This document shows positions 11,110-21,611 of a stretch of DNA of 64,000 nt, piece after piece. A program made the translations under genes and the position numbers. The stretch lies in contig NC_083339.1 in the NCBI RefSeq assembly GCF_019175385.1, positions 29,851,637 to 29,915,636 of the forward strand, written 5' to 3'. Each line of letters starts with the position of its first letter. The first letter of the stretch is position 1. Source of the stretch: Lycium barbarum (lineage: Eukaryota; Streptophyta; Magnoliopsida; Solanales; Solanaceae). The notes beneath the pieces were generated by a model. The model was not told where the DNA came from and did no database searches. It worked only from the letters and a program-made list of their open reading frames with translations.

Positions 11110-11994
11110 ATGGAAGATGGTATTAGTGATATTGCAGACTTTGGCTTCTCCAACTCTAGAGATCAAGAAGTGGAAGAAAAAAACCAAGAAAATGTTGGAG
11201 AAATCAGTGAAGAGAGTAAAGGTGACAAAGGAAAAGAAGAAGGTGGTGGGATTGTTAACCATATAATTTCCAACTTAATGAGTCCTAGAGCAGGTGAAGA
11301 TAGAAACAAAGAAAGGAATGATGTTTTTGATGTTAATAAAGATGAGGATAAGAAGGAAGATATAGTTTCTAAAGCAGGGGAGAAAAGTGGTAATGAAAGT
11401 GGAGGTGGAGGGATAATCAACAATTTGATCTCAAATATTTTTCATCCAACTGAAAGTTCTGTGGAGAACCAAGAAAACAACAGGACTGTAGAAGGACAAA
11501 AAGACGAGACGAAGAAAACTGAAGAAGAAAGTGGAAGTGTTTTGGACAATATTGTTTCCCACTTGCCAACTCCTCTTCCAGGTATGTCCAAATTTTCATC
11601 CTTTTTTTTGCCTTGATTATTGGTTTTTGGGAAACTTACTACCGTTCGGCCAAACTTATTTACTAATATGACGGAAATATACAAAATTTATACACCGGTT
11701 CTGTATATAATGTATATTATATGTATAGTAGATGTATATTATATGTATATTATACATATAAATATACAAAACCTATACGTATGGTCATATTTTGTAAACT
11801 AGGCATTTGCTTGTAATTTTCGCTAGTTTTTTTTTTTTTTTTTAGCAATTTTGTGAGGGGTCATATGATTAAGTGTTATTTTGTAGATATGGTAAAGATT
11901 GAAATGTGTGTTTTTGTTGTGTTTGTGAGCAGATGATGCAGTTCCAGCAACGGATGAGGCTTCAATACTGATTCATTCAATTGTTCATGACTAG
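11110..11994 (+). CDS. Uncharacterised acidic/lysine-rich protein with a motif repeated three times, two exons
   Basis: Exon 1 is 11110-11581 and exon 2 is 11933-11994. The intron begins GTATGT and ends GAGCAG, phase 1. The total is 534 nt, or 177 residues plus TAG. The protein is hydrophilic, rich in Glu/Lys/Asn/Asp, and interrupted by three short hydrophobic repeats: GGGIVNHIISNLMSP (about residues 47-61), GGGIINNLISNIFHP (about 99-113) and GSVLDNIVSHLPTP (about 140-153). Exon 2 adds a similar short hydrophobic tail (ASILIHSIVHD). Such repeats could form short amphipathic helices for membrane or protein contact, which is inference. There is no signal peptide or full membrane span. The start is the first ATG after a TATA-like box, and the frame is clean. 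The family is not recognised. Confidence 0.7.
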
Positions 11995-12459
11995 CTAGGA
12001 GATGTAGTGTTCTCTTTGTACAAAAAAAAAAAAAAAAGGTCAATCCGGGGCAAAAATCATCCCTCGTTAGCAGGTTCTTTCTTTGTATTTAGTTTAAATA
12101 GCCAAAAACAGAACGGTGTTGAAGATCATTTACTCAAATGTTCAATTACATTTTTTTCAGAGAAGAATGTGGTGTATATACGTTGTTGCTTTGTGTAAGT
12201 TTGGAGATATGTAATCTCATTGATATTGTGGTTGTTGTGCTGCGGAAGAGATCAGAGATGGCTGCTCCTTTGTGGGTTTTATTTGTTCTATGGGTGTTAT
12301 TGGTATGGAGGAAAATATTTCACGAGGATACGTTCTGTTGATCAAATTTATTGGAAATCATTTTTTTTTCGAAAAACAGGTTCTTAAAAATGATGACAAT
12401 GATTCCGAGCAAATAAGGAAAATAAGTCCCACAAGTGGTCTTTCATATTAATTGTATCC
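11995..12459. other. 3' flank of the repeat-motif gene
   Basis: This probably holds its 3' UTR. An A-run lies at 12019-12036. A 27-codon hydrophobic ORF (ATG 12258, starting MAAPLWVLFVLWVLLVW) could encode a tiny membrane peptide, but nothing else supports it. No other feature is seen. Confidence 0.35.
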
Positions 12460-12695
12460 TCCTCACCCTCAAATTCACTTCCGCACCTACCACTCCACCA
12501 ACCAATCCACCCCTCACCCCACTCAACCACCACCTTTGAATGCACCTCATTTTCACTCCACTCCTACCTTCCACCAAACGCCACCAACCACTCCCCTCCC
12601 CAAGTAAACCCGCCTTACACCACCCATCCTTCACCACCCCACGCTTATACCACCCAACCACCAACCTCGAATACATGCCATCTTTACACCACCAA
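12460..12695. repeat. C/A-rich low-complexity tract at the copia insertion site
   Basis: The plus strand is almost free of G and is built from CACC, CCAC and CCTC words. The same kind of sequence resumes after the copia element (25381-25410), so the element landed within one strand-asymmetric tract. ORFs in it are compositional. Confidence 0.75.
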
Positions 12696-12700
12696 CCCCA

Positions 12701-13508
12701 TGTTATCTCCCGTGTTCAAAACCAGTATAAAAAAAAAAAAAAAAAACAGAAACTTCGAAAACAACAGAAACTGTTGGAAAAAAAAATAATAATGTAAAAA
12801 CATCCGAGACCACAGAATACACTGTGTGTCCTTAAGGAATTTAACCCCCTCACTGTACTCGAGGTTGCGGATTATTTCCTCTCAGGATAAAACGGATGTA
12901 CCTGTCGCAGGAGTGGCGGTACCTCAAATGCCTACGACTTCGGTGAACTCAAATACACGAAGACTCGATAGTTTATTTTTTGTGAAAGAATGCAGATGCA
13001 GTGAAAAATTCAGTAGTCGAAAATTAAGGCATTGCCTCAGTATATATAGCCTTGAACATGCCTCTTCAGATTAGGCTTGGTAAAAAATAAGAACGTTGGG
13101 AAATTTAATTTTTCCTTAAAATTTTTTTATTCCGCGAAAATTTAATTATTTATTAATTAATTTACGGCGGAAATAACAAAATAATTTCAGAAAATGAAGA
13201 TTGAATTTAAATAAATTTGGTCCAAAAATATTATCAATCAATCAGATCATTTGACCAAATCCAAATCCGAAGCCGAGCGACGACGACGGCGCGAGGGGAG
13301 TCCCTCTTCTTGACCCTTTAAGAGCTAGAGGAAGTGCTTTCTAATATAAGCACATAACTTTCCCTTTCTACCACCAATGTGGTACAAGGCTTCTTTTCAA
13401 CAGAACTTTTTTTTGAACTTCATTTTCCTTCCATTATCCCTTTTTTTTTCCCCTCTATTTCTCATTCACACCAACTTAGCTAGCTTCAATCATTAACTAG
13501 CTTTAACA
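12701..13508 (-). repeat. Copia 3' LTR (808 bp)
   Basis: It matches 24540-25375 along its length: TGTTATCTCCCGTGTTCAAAACCAG at the left, TATATATAGCC in the middle and CTAGCTTTAACA at the right. Compared with the other copy it lacks a stretch near GGCTTGGT and has one GAAGCC unit where the other has four. An A-run at 12726-12745 varies in length between copies. Confidence 0.92.
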
Positions 13509-14070
13509 ATCCCCCACATGAATGGGGAATGGCTATATGATGGAAAAACATGCATGACAAAAAATACTGTGTGATTCGTAAGCAAGAATTAATCGCATCT
13601 GGATAAGTAGATTTCTCTTTGAACTTTCCGTAGTGAACATATGTCGGATATACTCGGTCAATCGGTAGATTTGATATCTTTGAACCGTCGAGCTTTGGTG
13701 TATACCTAGACAACCACATGTCACACAATTAACCCTTTAACCATATTTGGTTCTTATTGTTTTGTTCGTTTCAGCCATGAACACTCCTGGTTCATAAGTG
13801 CGTAGAGAATTGGCCTCACAGAATTCTCCTTGAAGCGGCTTACACTTCACACTTACATAGGTGATTCCCAAACGTGTCATCCCGTAGATACACTATTTGA
13901 TATACCCCGTATCAAACTTGGAAACCATTAAAAAGCCGTAATGCTTTATCCTGGTACTGAACATTGTCTCATCACGAGAATGGACCACAAAAGTTATTGT
14001 GACAACGTTGAACCATCATCAATGACTTTGTTTGATCTCTTTGAACCTAGATCTTGGGATCTCCAGTCTT
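13509..14070 (-). other. Copia 3' internal untranslated region with polypurine tract
   Basis: It lies between the RNase H stop and the 3' LTR. The purine-rich GTGGGGGAT (minus strand) directly before TGTTAAAGC is the plus-strand priming site. No coding homology is seen. Confidence 0.7.
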
Positions 14071-15612
14071 CTAGGTAGAGTTACCGCCACGATGACTTGT
14101 CCTCGGCCAAAGTCCCATTCCCCTCGATGATCTTTCAACCACCTCTCTAGTTAGGCCTTTAGTTAGCGGATCCGACACATTATCTCTTGACTTAACATAG
14201 TCAATTGTGATAATTCCACTAGAGAGTAGTTGTCTAACGGTATTATGTCTTCGTCGTATGTGACGAGACTTTCCGTTGTACATCGCGCTCCCGGCTCTTC
14301 CTATTGCCGCTTGACTATCACAATGTATGCATATAGGAGTCAACGATTTGGGCCAAAATGGAATATCTTCTAAGAAATTCCGGAGCCATTCAGCTTCTTC
14401 ACCGGCTTTGTCTAAAGCTATGAACTCAGATTCCATTGTAGAGCGGGCGATACATGTCTGTTTGGATGACTTCCAAGACACTGCTCCTCCACCTATGGTA
14501 AAAACATATCCACTTGTGGATTTTGTTTCAGTTGAACCGGTGATCCAATTTGCATCACTGTATCCTTCAATAACTGCAGGATACCTATTATAATGCAAAG
14601 CAAAGTTTTGAGTATGTTTCAAATACCCCAAAACTCGTTTCATTGCCAGCCAATGTGTTTGGTCGGGATTACTAGTGTAGCGACTTAGTTTACTTATAGC
14701 ACACGCAATATCAGGTCGCATACAGTTCATGATATACATCAAACATCCCAACACTCTGGCATAATCCAATTGAGAGTGACTTTCACCTTTATTCTTTGCA
14801 AGAGCAAGGTTCATATCAATTGGTGTTTTTGCAACTTTAAAGTCCAAGTACTTGAACTTTTCAAGTACCTTTTCAAGATAATGAGATTGAGACAGTGCTA
14901 GACCTTGAGGAGTCTTATGGATTTTAATTCCCAAAATTAAATCGGCAACCCCTAAGTCTTTCATATCAAACTTACTAGCAAGCATGCGCTTAGTAGCATT
15001 TATGTTAGCAATGTCGTTACTCATTATCAGCATATCATCCACGTACAAACAAACAATGACGACGTGGTTCAGAGTGTTTTTAATGTAAACACATTTATCA
15101 CATTCATTTATCTTGAATCCATTTGACAGCATCGTATGGTCAAATTTTGCATGCCACTGTTTAGGTGCTTGTTTAAGTCCGTAAAGAGACTTAACAAGTC
15201 GACACACCTTCTTCTCTTTCCCTGGAACTACAAACCCTTCAGGTTGTTCCATGTAAATTTCTTCCTCTAACTCTCCATTTAGGAAGGCTGTTTTCACATC
15301 CATTTGATGGATTTCAAGACCGTACACGGCGGCTAACGCTACTAACACCCGAATAGATGTAATCCTCGTTACCGGCGAGTATGTATCAAAGTAATCAAGA
15401 CCTTCTCGTTGTCTAAAACCTTTAACAACTAGTCTTGCCTTATATTTATCAATACTACCATCAGCTCTCATTTTCCACTTGAAAATCCATTTGGAACCTA
15501 AAGGTTTATTCCCTGGAGGAAGATCAACCAATTCCCAAGTATGATTGTCCAATATGGATTCTATCTCACTATTGATTGCCTCTTTCCAAAATTGAGCTTC
15601 CGATGAAGACAT
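14071..15612 (-). CDS. Copia reverse transcriptase and RNase H (3' part of pol)
   Basis: A 513-codon open frame without breaks. The RT begins with [13 protein letters not shown] and has [45 protein letters not shown] and the catalytic YVDD near residue 190. RNase H follows with [33 protein letters not shown] and the C-terminal RHIRRRHN box. The enzymes copy the element's RNA in a cytoplasmic particle. The upstream half of the same pol gene is at 21612-22666 and is separated by the gypsy element, whose insertion falls exactly at an ATG codon, so this ATG is internal and not a native start. This part looks functional, but it is cut off from its own gag. Confidence 0.93.
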   Translation of the reverse strand: MSSSEAQFWKEAINSEIESILDNHTWELVDLPPGNKPLGSKWIFKWKMRADGSIDKYKARLVVKGFRQREGLDYFDTYSPVTRITSIRVLVALAAVYGLEIHQMDVKTAFLNGELEEEIYMEQPEGFVVPGKEKKVCRLVKSLYGLKQAPKQWHAKFDHTMLSNGFKINECDKCVYIKNTLNHVVIVCLYVDDMLIMSNDIANINATKRMLASKFDMKDLGVADLILGIKIHKTPQGLALSQSHYLEKVLEKFKYLDFKVAKTPIDMNLALAKNKGESHSQLDYARVLGCLMYIMNCMRPDIACAISKLSRYTSNPDQTHWLAMKRVLGYLKHTQNFALHYNRYPAVIEGYSDANWITGSTETKSTSGYVFTIGGGAVSWKSSKQTCIARSTMESEFIALDKAGEEAEWLRNFLEDIPFWPKSLTPICIHCDSQAAIGRAGSAMYNGKSRHIRRRHNTVRQLLSSGIITIDYVKSRDNVSDPLTKGLTREVVERSSRGMGLWPRTSHRGGNST

Positions 15613-15613
15613 A

Positions 15614-16203
15614 TGTCACGGGCCTAAAATCTAAGGCAGCGTGGGGCAGCGTTGAAGGTCTTAACTACCGCTCAAAGCTTCAGCCCAACTCTTAGTCACT
15701 GGCGGAAACAGTGACTGATACAAAGGCAAACACACACAAGAACTGAAAGTAAGAAGAACACAGGTTTTGGGAGGCAAGTGCCCTTTTCTGATATATGCTA
15801 TAAATGACTCTTTACAAGTATACAAGGGTGAACTGAATGAATCAATATGCCTTCAAGGCTTACACGTTTTATAGCTAGAAAAGTATGCCCTTTGGTTGAA
15901 CAGTGGGCCCTAGGCATGTGGCTGTCTTTGTTGACCAGCTTGTTGTCATGGACCACAGGCTGGCAAATTTAGTGCTTGCTTTAGCTGGCCAGTGGCCCAC
16001 GAGCAGAAAGGTGTGCGGCTGGTCTCCCACTCCTGTCTTGCAAGCTGGCCTCCCATTATTGTGCAGACATGTGGGCGGCTGGTCTCCCCCTTTTGTCCTG
16101 CAAGTTGGCGTCCCACTCCTGTGGACCCGTTGGCATGCTGATTTTGACCCGTGCCTGATGCTGGCTGCGAACTATGAGGGACGGAGGAAGGCGGGTCGGC
16201 ACA
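15614..16203 (-). repeat. Gypsy 3' LTR (590 bp)
   Basis: It is nearly identical to 21018-21607. It carries the last 258 nt of the pol reading frame, which stays open from the integrase through the polypurine tract into the LTR. Confidence 0.95.
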
Positions 16204-19164
16204 CTCTCCCTCAACAGTTTTGGCGACGACCGCGGCGCCACACAATTGCAAGAATTCATGGACCTTATCTTTGAACTGCCATAAATCCTCGTATGCTTCC
16301 CATGTAGCCTCCTCGGGTGGTTGTCCCTTCCAATGGACAAGAAATTGGGCTTTCGAGTTGCCCCATCCTTTGCCTCGGACTAATTGATGGTCAATGATAG
16401 CTTCAATTTCTTTGTCCTTAGCAGCAGGAGTCTCAAAGATCCTGGTGCGGCTGGCTTGAGCTCGACCCTCGTCTTCCTTATCTTCGAAGTATGGTTTTAA
16501 TTGACTTGCATGGAAGACGGGGTATATTCTCAGATGGTGAGGCATGTCCAACCGATAAGAAATCTTTCCCACCTTGGCAACGATTTCAAAGGGGCCCTCG
16601 TATCGTCGAATCAAACTCTGACTCAGTTTCCTTAGTGACTTGAACTGCCTCGGGTTGAGTTTGACCATGACTTTGTCGCCAATTCTGTAATTTGTTGGAC
16701 GACGCTTGCGATCTGCAAACTTCTTCATTTTCCGAGAAGCCTTGTCAAGATATGACCTAGCCATATCAATTTGTTCCTCCCAGGCCTTGGCCATATGAAA
16801 CGCCCCTGGGTTCCACAATTCCGCTCGAACAGGCAGTGACTGCGGTGTGTTGGGCTGCTGCCCAGTAGCCAACTCAAATGGGCTCCTCCCTGTTGCCTCG
16901 CTCCGTTGCAGGTTGTATGAAAATTGGGCGGTGTCAAGCAATTTGGCCCAATCTTTCTGATTAGCACTAACAAAGTGCCGCAAATATAACTCCAGTAGCG
17001 CGTTGACCCTTTCCGTTTGGCCGTCAGTTTGTGGATGAAAACTGGTTGAGAAATGTAATTCTGACCCCAGCAAACTGAATAACTCCTTCCAAAACGCCCC
17101 TGTGAATCGTGGGTCGCGGTCACTAATGATATGCCTCGGCACACCCCAATGCTTGACAACGTCTTTCAAGAACAACCTTGCAGCTTCCTTGGCTTTGCAA
17201 CTAGCCGTGGTGGGGCTGAAAGTTGCATATTTTGAGAACCGATCAACCACCACCATAATGGTGCCGAAGCCTTCCGAATTGGGCAAGCATGTGATGAAGT
17301 CCATGGTGACGCTGTCCCATGGTCTCTCAGCTACGGGCAATGGCTCAAGTAGGCCTCCAGGTGCCTTGTTCTCTACCTTGTCTTGTTGGCACACAAGACA
17401 TGTGCGGACGTAGACTTCAATGTCATCTCTCATGCGCGGCCAGTAGTATGATGACTCTAGCAACGCCATGGTTCTCTTTTGTCCTGGATGGCCTGCCCAG
17501 GCCGTATCATGCCCCTCGTTGATCAGGGTACGCCTGAGATTACCCCATCTTGGCACATAAATGCGCCTGCCAGTAGTGTAGAGGACACCGTCATCTACCC
17601 AGAATTTCTTTGTTTTGCCTTGACTGGCCAAGGCAAGAAGTTGTTGTGCCACTGGATCATGCTGCATCCCTTGCTTGATGGCATCAATAATATCACTGCT
17701 GGCCGTGCTAATCATAGCTGCCAGCACCGCTTTGCGACTCAGCGCATCGGCCACGACATTAGCCTTCCCTGGCTTATATTCCAAGGTGTAGTCGAATTCT
17801 GCCAGAAAATCTTGCCACCGGGCTTGCTTGGGTGACAACTTTTTCTGATACTGGAAATAACTTGTCGCCACATTATCTGTTTTGACAATGAAATGTGCCC
17901 CCAACAAGTAATGACGCCTTAGACAGTGGACTACGACCGTCATCTCCTTCTCTTGGACAGTATATCTCTGCTCCGCATCGTTCAACTTTCTGCTTTCAAA
18001 GGCTATAGGGTGGCCTTCTTGCATAAGGACGCCACCAATAGCAAAATCTGAGGCATCAGTATGGACTTCAAACACCTTGGTGAAGTCAGGTAGAGCCAAG
18101 ACAGACTCCTTCACAATTGCCTCTTTGAGGCCGTCGAATGCCTCTTGACACAAAGAGGTCCATTTCCACTCGTGACCTTTCTTCAGCATGTCGGTCAGTG
18201 GTGCTGCAATGGCCGAATATCCAAGGATAAACCGCCTGTAATAGTTGGCAAGGCCAAGAAAGGACCGAAGTTCAGTTACTTTGGTTGGGGCCTCCCAATC
18301 TTGAATGGCACTGACCTTGTCGCTATCCATTCTGATTTCTCCTTGGCTGATTGTATGGCCAAGGAACTGCACTTGTGGCTGGGCAAAAGTGCATTTCTCC
18401 TGCTTGACGCACAGGTCATTCTCCCTCAACACTTGGAAGACCGTGCGGAGATGTTCCAGGTGTTCTTCCAAGCTGTTGCTGTATACTACGATGTCATCAA
18501 GGTAGATTACAACAAACTGGTCCAAGAATGGATGGAAAATCTTGTTCATGAGAGTGCAAAATGTAGCAGGGGCATTGGTTAGGCCGAATGGCATGACTAA
18601 CCACTCGAACGCCCCATATCTGGTCACACAAGTCGTCTTTGACTCGTCCCCTTCGGCAATCCGCACTTGATAGTATCCTTTTCGCAGGTCCATCTTGGTG
18701 AATACCTTGGCTTGCCCTAGCCGATCGAACAAATCTGCAATCAGGGGAATGGGATACTTGTTTTTCACCGTGACCTTATTAAGGGCACGATAATCAATAC
18801 AAAGCCTCAGCGTTCCCTCTTTTTTCTTTTGGAACAAAACAGGTGCTCCAAATGGTGCCTTTGAGGGGCGGATGTGCCCAGCTTCCAACAATTCTTTGAG
18901 CTGCTTCCTCAGCTCCTCAAGTTCTAGTGGTGCCATGCGATAGGGAGTCATGGCGGGTGGCTTGGCTCCTGGAACCAGCTCAATATGATGGTCAACCTCC
19001 CTTCGTGGAGGTAAACATTTGGGCAGCTCGTCGGGCATGACGTCCCTGTTCTCTTCAAGGACTCGCTGCACACACGGGGGTAATGCTTCCCCCTCTTTAG
19101 AACTGGCTTCATCCGCAACTGCCACAAGAGTCGCTAGAAAGGTTGGTTCTCCCTTCTTGAACCC
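15946..19164 (-). CDS. Gypsy pol: reverse transcriptase, RNase H, integrase, chromodomain
   Basis: The first ATG is at 19125, but the frame is open from just after the gag stop (19165-19167) and in the same phase, so pol is the continuation of gag. Counting from that ATG: RT with [13 protein letters not shown] and catalytic YLDDIVVYS near 215; RNase H starting [12 protein letters not shown] near 350; integrase HHCC zinc finger (HPGQ...CLVCQQDK) near 560-610; and a DDE core with [15 protein letters not shown] and the [10 protein letters not shown] helix. A chromodomain ([17 protein letters not shown]) sits near 920-975. The chromodomain makes this a chromovirus, in which it guides integration to particular chromatin. 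The last ~85 residues are coded by the LTR and look like passenger sequence. All catalytic motifs are intact. Confidence 0.95.
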   Translation of the reverse strand, partial: GFKKGEPTFLATLVAVADEASSKEGEALPPCVQRVLEENRDVMPDELPKCLPPRREVDHHIELVPGAKPPAMTPYRMAPLELEELRKQLKELLEAGHIRPSKAPFGAPVLFQKKKEGTLRLCIDYRALNKVTVKNKYPIPLIADLFDRLGQAKVFTKMDLRKGYYQVRIAEGDESKTTCVTRYGAFEWLVMPFGLTNAPATFCTLMNKIFHPFLDQFVVIYLDDIVVYSNSLEEHLEHLRTVFQVLRENDLCVKQEKCTFAQPQVQFLGHTISQGEIRMDSDKVSAIQDWEAPTKVTELRSFLGLANYYRRFILGYSAIAAPLTDMLKKGHEWKWTSLCQEAFDGLKEAIVKESVLALPDFTKVFEVHTDASDFAIGGVLMQEGHPIAFESRKLNDAEQRYTVQEKEMTVVVHCLRRHYLLGAHFIVKTDNVATSYFQYQKKLSPKQARWQDFLAEFDYTLEYKPGKANVVADALSRKAVLAAMISTASSDIIDAIKQGMQHDPVAQQLLALASQGKTKKFWVDDGVLYTTGRRIYVPRWGNLRRTLINEGHDTAWAGHPGQKRTMALLESSYYWPRMRDDIEVYVRTCLVCQQDKVENKAPGGLLEPLPVAERPWDSVTMDFITCLPNSEGFGTIMVVVDRFSKYATFSPTTASCKAKEAARLFLKDVVKHWGVPRHIISDRDPRFTGAFWKELFSLLGSELHFSTSFHPQTDGQTERVNALLELYLRHFVSANQKDWAKLLDTAQFSYNLQRSEATGRSPFELATGQQPNTPQSLPVRAELWNPGAFHMAKAWEEQIDMARSYLDKASRKMKKFADRKRRPTNYRIGDKVMVKLNPRQFKSLRKLSQSLIRRYEGPFEIVAKVGKISYRLDMPHHLRIYPVFHASQLKPYFEDKEDEGRAQASRTRIFETPAAKDKEIEAIIDHQLVRGKGWGNSKAQFLVHWKGQPPEEATWEAYEDLWQFKDKVHEFLQLCGAAVVAKTVEGECADPPSSVPHSSQPASGTGQNQHANGSTGVGRQLAGQKGETSRPHVCTIMGGQLARQEWETSRTPFCSWATGQLKQALNLPACGP

Positions 19165-20991
19165 TTATACCAACTGCATTGCGGATAGGCGCACGCCCGC
19201 TTGATGCACACGAACTAGCGGCACGTCGCAAGAACAGCTTGGATCTCTAATCAACAATTGGTTGAGACGCGGCGAAATAAACGCGTTGATCTCATACCAG
19301 AAATCCAGACCCAATATGATGTCAAAAACATCCATCGGAGCAACAGTGAAATCAGTGAACCCTTGCCAAGTGCCTAAGATGAGATGGACTTTTGGGGCAA
19401 ATCCATTTACGTCAGTGGGAAGGCAGTTGACTGTCTTCAGCAGTGAGTCACTAGAAACATAAGAAAGGCTCAGTTCCTTTGCCTTTTCCTCCATAATAAA
19501 ATTGTGCATTGCACCTGTGTCCACCATGATGCGGACTGGTTTGCCTTTTAATGTGGCCTCTACGAACAGTGATTCTCTTGGCCTGACATGAGGTGGCTTG
19601 GCCGTGATAGCAGCAAATGTCATATGATTGAACAAGCCTGCCACCTTGGCCTTTGCTTCTTCTGCAGCCTCCTCCTTTGGACCTTGCTCACCGGTTTGAG
19701 CCCCGGTTTGCGCCCATGTTTGTTTTTTAGCAGCAAACATTGCACCTAGCTTGCCTAATGCAGGGCAATTTCTGTAAAGATGGCCTGATTGTCCACACAA
19801 ATAACAACCATCGTTCGTGGTGGAATTCTGCTTCTTTTCTTCGTAGTTCTTACGAAAATTGGAACTGGAACCCCGGTTGCGATCCCTGTCTCCTTTGGAA
19901 TCACGACCCTTGTTGGGGACAGATTTATTTTTGTCCCCGTTGCCTTGATCAACCTTGGTAGCCGCCTGCTTCCCTCGGTTATCTTTCGCCTTGGTATTGT
20001 CGGTGCGAAAATCATTCAAAGACTCCGCCACCACAATGGCATTGTCAAGAGTATCAACTTGACGCCTATGCAATTCTTGTTTGGCCCAGTTTTGAAGGCC
20101 ATCCAAGAAGTAGAACAACAAATCGTCGTTGTTCAAGCTTGGAATTTGAAGAGAGAGTTTCGTGAACTCCTTCACGTACTCGCGGATGGATGTCGTTTGC
20201 TTGAGCTCCCTCAACTTTCGACGGGCCTCGTGCACAACATTTAGAGGGTAAAACTGCCGTTTTAACTCCGTTTTGAACTGCTCCCAATTTTCAATGGAAC
20301 ACAATCCTTTCTCCATGTCCGCCTTCTTTCTACGCCACCACATTGAGGCGGTGTCGCTCAAGTACATGGCTGCTGTCCGGATCCGAATAGCTTCGTCATT
20401 AATGTTGACGTGCTCAAAGTATGCCTCCATTTTCCAAATGAAGTCTTCCACATCTTGAGCGTTCCTATCGCCTTTGAAATATTTGGGTTTAGGGACCTCT
20501 ATGCGGGTTTCTCGAATGTGGACTGGACCAGTACCGTTCATGAGTTGGGCCGCTCCCAGTTGCGTTTCCAATGTCTCCACCTTGACTTGCAAACTGGCCA
20601 GCGCCTCCATGAGCCTGAGCTCAAGGCCGGTCAGCGCCTCCTTGTGCTCCATGCTCTCAATTTTCTGCTCGTTTTGGACTTGTTCTAGTCCGTCAAGAGC
20701 AATTGTCTCAAGAGAATTTAGATTCCCTTGTAAGGTGTCAACTCGCTGGTTCAAGGCGAATAGACTAGCCTCTGTGTGGATGATTTTCTCCACCAGCGTG
20801 TTCGACACCGAACTTTCACTTGCTTCACCCAGGGGAAGGGGCTGAGAAGTCAGCCCTTCGGATATAACAGCGGGTAGCCCTCTTGGTAGGCTTTTGTCCC
20901 GTTGTTTCTTTGGTTTGGTCGCCTTCTTGGTAGGGGACCTGTCTCCACCGTGGTGTTCGTCGTAGACAGCTTCTTCGTTGGTGTTTGTCAT
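19165..20991 (-). CDS. Gypsy gag and aspartic protease
   Basis: 608 residues from an ATG only 9 nt beyond the primer site. The order is a coiled-coil N-terminal part, the retrotransposon gag domain (TASMWWRRKKADME and LKRQFYPLNVVHEARRKLRELK), an Arg/Lys/Asn-rich basic stretch, a CCHC zinc knuckle (CYLCGQSGHLYRNC) near 400, and a protease with catalytic DTG (IMVDTGAMHNF) near 490. Gag builds the particle and binds RNA, and the protease cuts the polyprotein. The frame ends at TAA 19165-19167 and then continues open in the same phase into pol. Chromoviruses normally use one long gag-pol frame, so this stop is probably a point nonsense mutation, though programmed readthrough cannot be excluded from sequence alone. 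Confidence 0.94.
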   Translation of the reverse strand: MTNTNEEAVYDEHHGGDRSPTKKATKPKKQRDKSLPRGLPAVISEGLTSQPLPLGEASESSVSNTLVEKIIHTEASLFALNQRVDTLQGNLNSLETIALDGLEQVQNEQKIESMEHKEALTGLELRLMEALASLQVKVETLETQLGAAQLMNGTGPVHIRETRIEVPKPKYFKGDRNAQDVEDFIWKMEAYFEHVNINDEAIRIRTAAMYLSDTASMWWRRKKADMEKGLCSIENWEQFKTELKRQFYPLNVVHEARRKLRELKQTTSIREYVKEFTKLSLQIPSLNNDDLLFYFLDGLQNWAKQELHRRQVDTLDNAIVVAESLNDFRTDNTKAKDNRGKQAATKVDQGNGDKNKSVPNKGRDSKGDRDRNRGSSSNFRKNYEEKKQNSTTNDGCYLCGQSGHLYRNCPALGKLGAMFAAKKQTWAQTGAQTGEQGPKEEAAEEAKAKVAGLFNHMTFAAITAKPPHVRPRESLFVEATLKGKPVRIMVDTGAMHNFIMEEKAKELSLSYVSSDSLLKTVNCLPTDVNGFAPKVHLILGTWQGFTDFTVAPMDVFDIILGLDFWYEINAFISPRLNQLLIRDPSCSCDVPLVRVHQAGVRLSAMQLV

Positions 20992-21000
20992 GATAGTAAA

Positions 21001-21015
21001 CTCGCTCTGATACCA
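21001..21015 (-). promoter_or_regulatory. Gypsy primer binding site (tRNA-Met)
   Basis: On the minus strand TGGTATCAGAGCGAG follows the 5' LTR after a 2-nt gap. It complements the 3' end of plant initiator tRNA-Met and starts minus-strand DNA synthesis. Confidence 0.9.
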
Positions 21016-21017
21016 CT

Positions 21018-21607
21018 TGTCACGGGCCTAAAATCTAAGGCAGCGTGGGGCAGCGTTGAAGGTCTTAACTACCGCTCAAAGCTTCAGCCCAACTCTTAGT
21101 CACTGGCGGAAACAGTGACTGATACAAAGGCAAACACACACAAGAACTGAAAGTAAGAAGAACACAGGTTTTGGGAGGCAAGTGCCCTTTTCTGATATAT
21201 GCTATAAATGACTCTTTACAAGTATACAAGGGTGAACTGAATGAATCAATATGCCTTCAAGGCTTACACGTTTTATAGCTAGAAAAGTATGCCCTTTGGT
21301 TGAACAGTGGGCCCTAGGCATGTGGCTGTCTTTGTTGACCAGCTTGTTGTCATGGACCACAGGCTGGCAGATTTAGTGCTTGCTTTAGCTGGCCAGTGGC
21401 CCACGAGCAGAAAGGTGTGCGGCTGGTCTCCCACTCCTGTCTTGCAAGCTGGCCTCCCATTATTGTGCAGACATGTGGGCGGCTGGTCTCCCCCTTTTGT
21501 CCTGCAAGTTGGCGTCCCACTCCTGTGGACCCGTTGGCATGCTGATTTTGACCCGTGCCTGATGCTGGCTGCGAACTATGAGGGACGGAGGAAGGCGGGT
21601 CGGCACA
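21018..21607 (-). repeat. Gypsy 5' LTR (590 bp)
   Basis: It matches 15614-16203 base for base except one position. On the minus strand a TATA-like TATAAAACG lies in the middle third (plus CGTTTTATAGC), a plausible promoter for the element. Confidence 0.95.
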
Positions 21608-21611
21608 CATA

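Larger units (their letters stand above)
15614..21607 (-). mobile_element. Young Ty3/gypsy chromovirus (5,994 bp) nested in the copia pol gene
   Basis: Two 590-bp LTRs (TGTCACGGG...GGCACA) bound gag-protease and RT-RNase H-integrase-chromodomain, in gypsy order on the minus strand. The primer site TGGTATCAGAGCGAG follows the 5' LTR and the purine tract GAGGGAGAG precedes the 3' LTR. The flanks share CATA (15610-15613 and 21608-21611), or ACATA if one A is counted with the LTR end. The LTRs differ at one position by eye (15971 region A versus 21375 region G), so the insertion is recent. The main defect is one in-frame stop between gag and pol. Confidence 0.95.

Noticed and set aside
11163..11423. 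Minus-strand ORF rich in Ser/Pro/Leu
   Set aside because: Antisense shadow of the spliced gene at 11110-11994.
21350..21607. C-terminal extension of the copia integrase ORF ([11 protein letters not shown]...)
   Set aside because: It is gypsy LTR sequence read through by chance, and the same peptide ends the gypsy pol frame.
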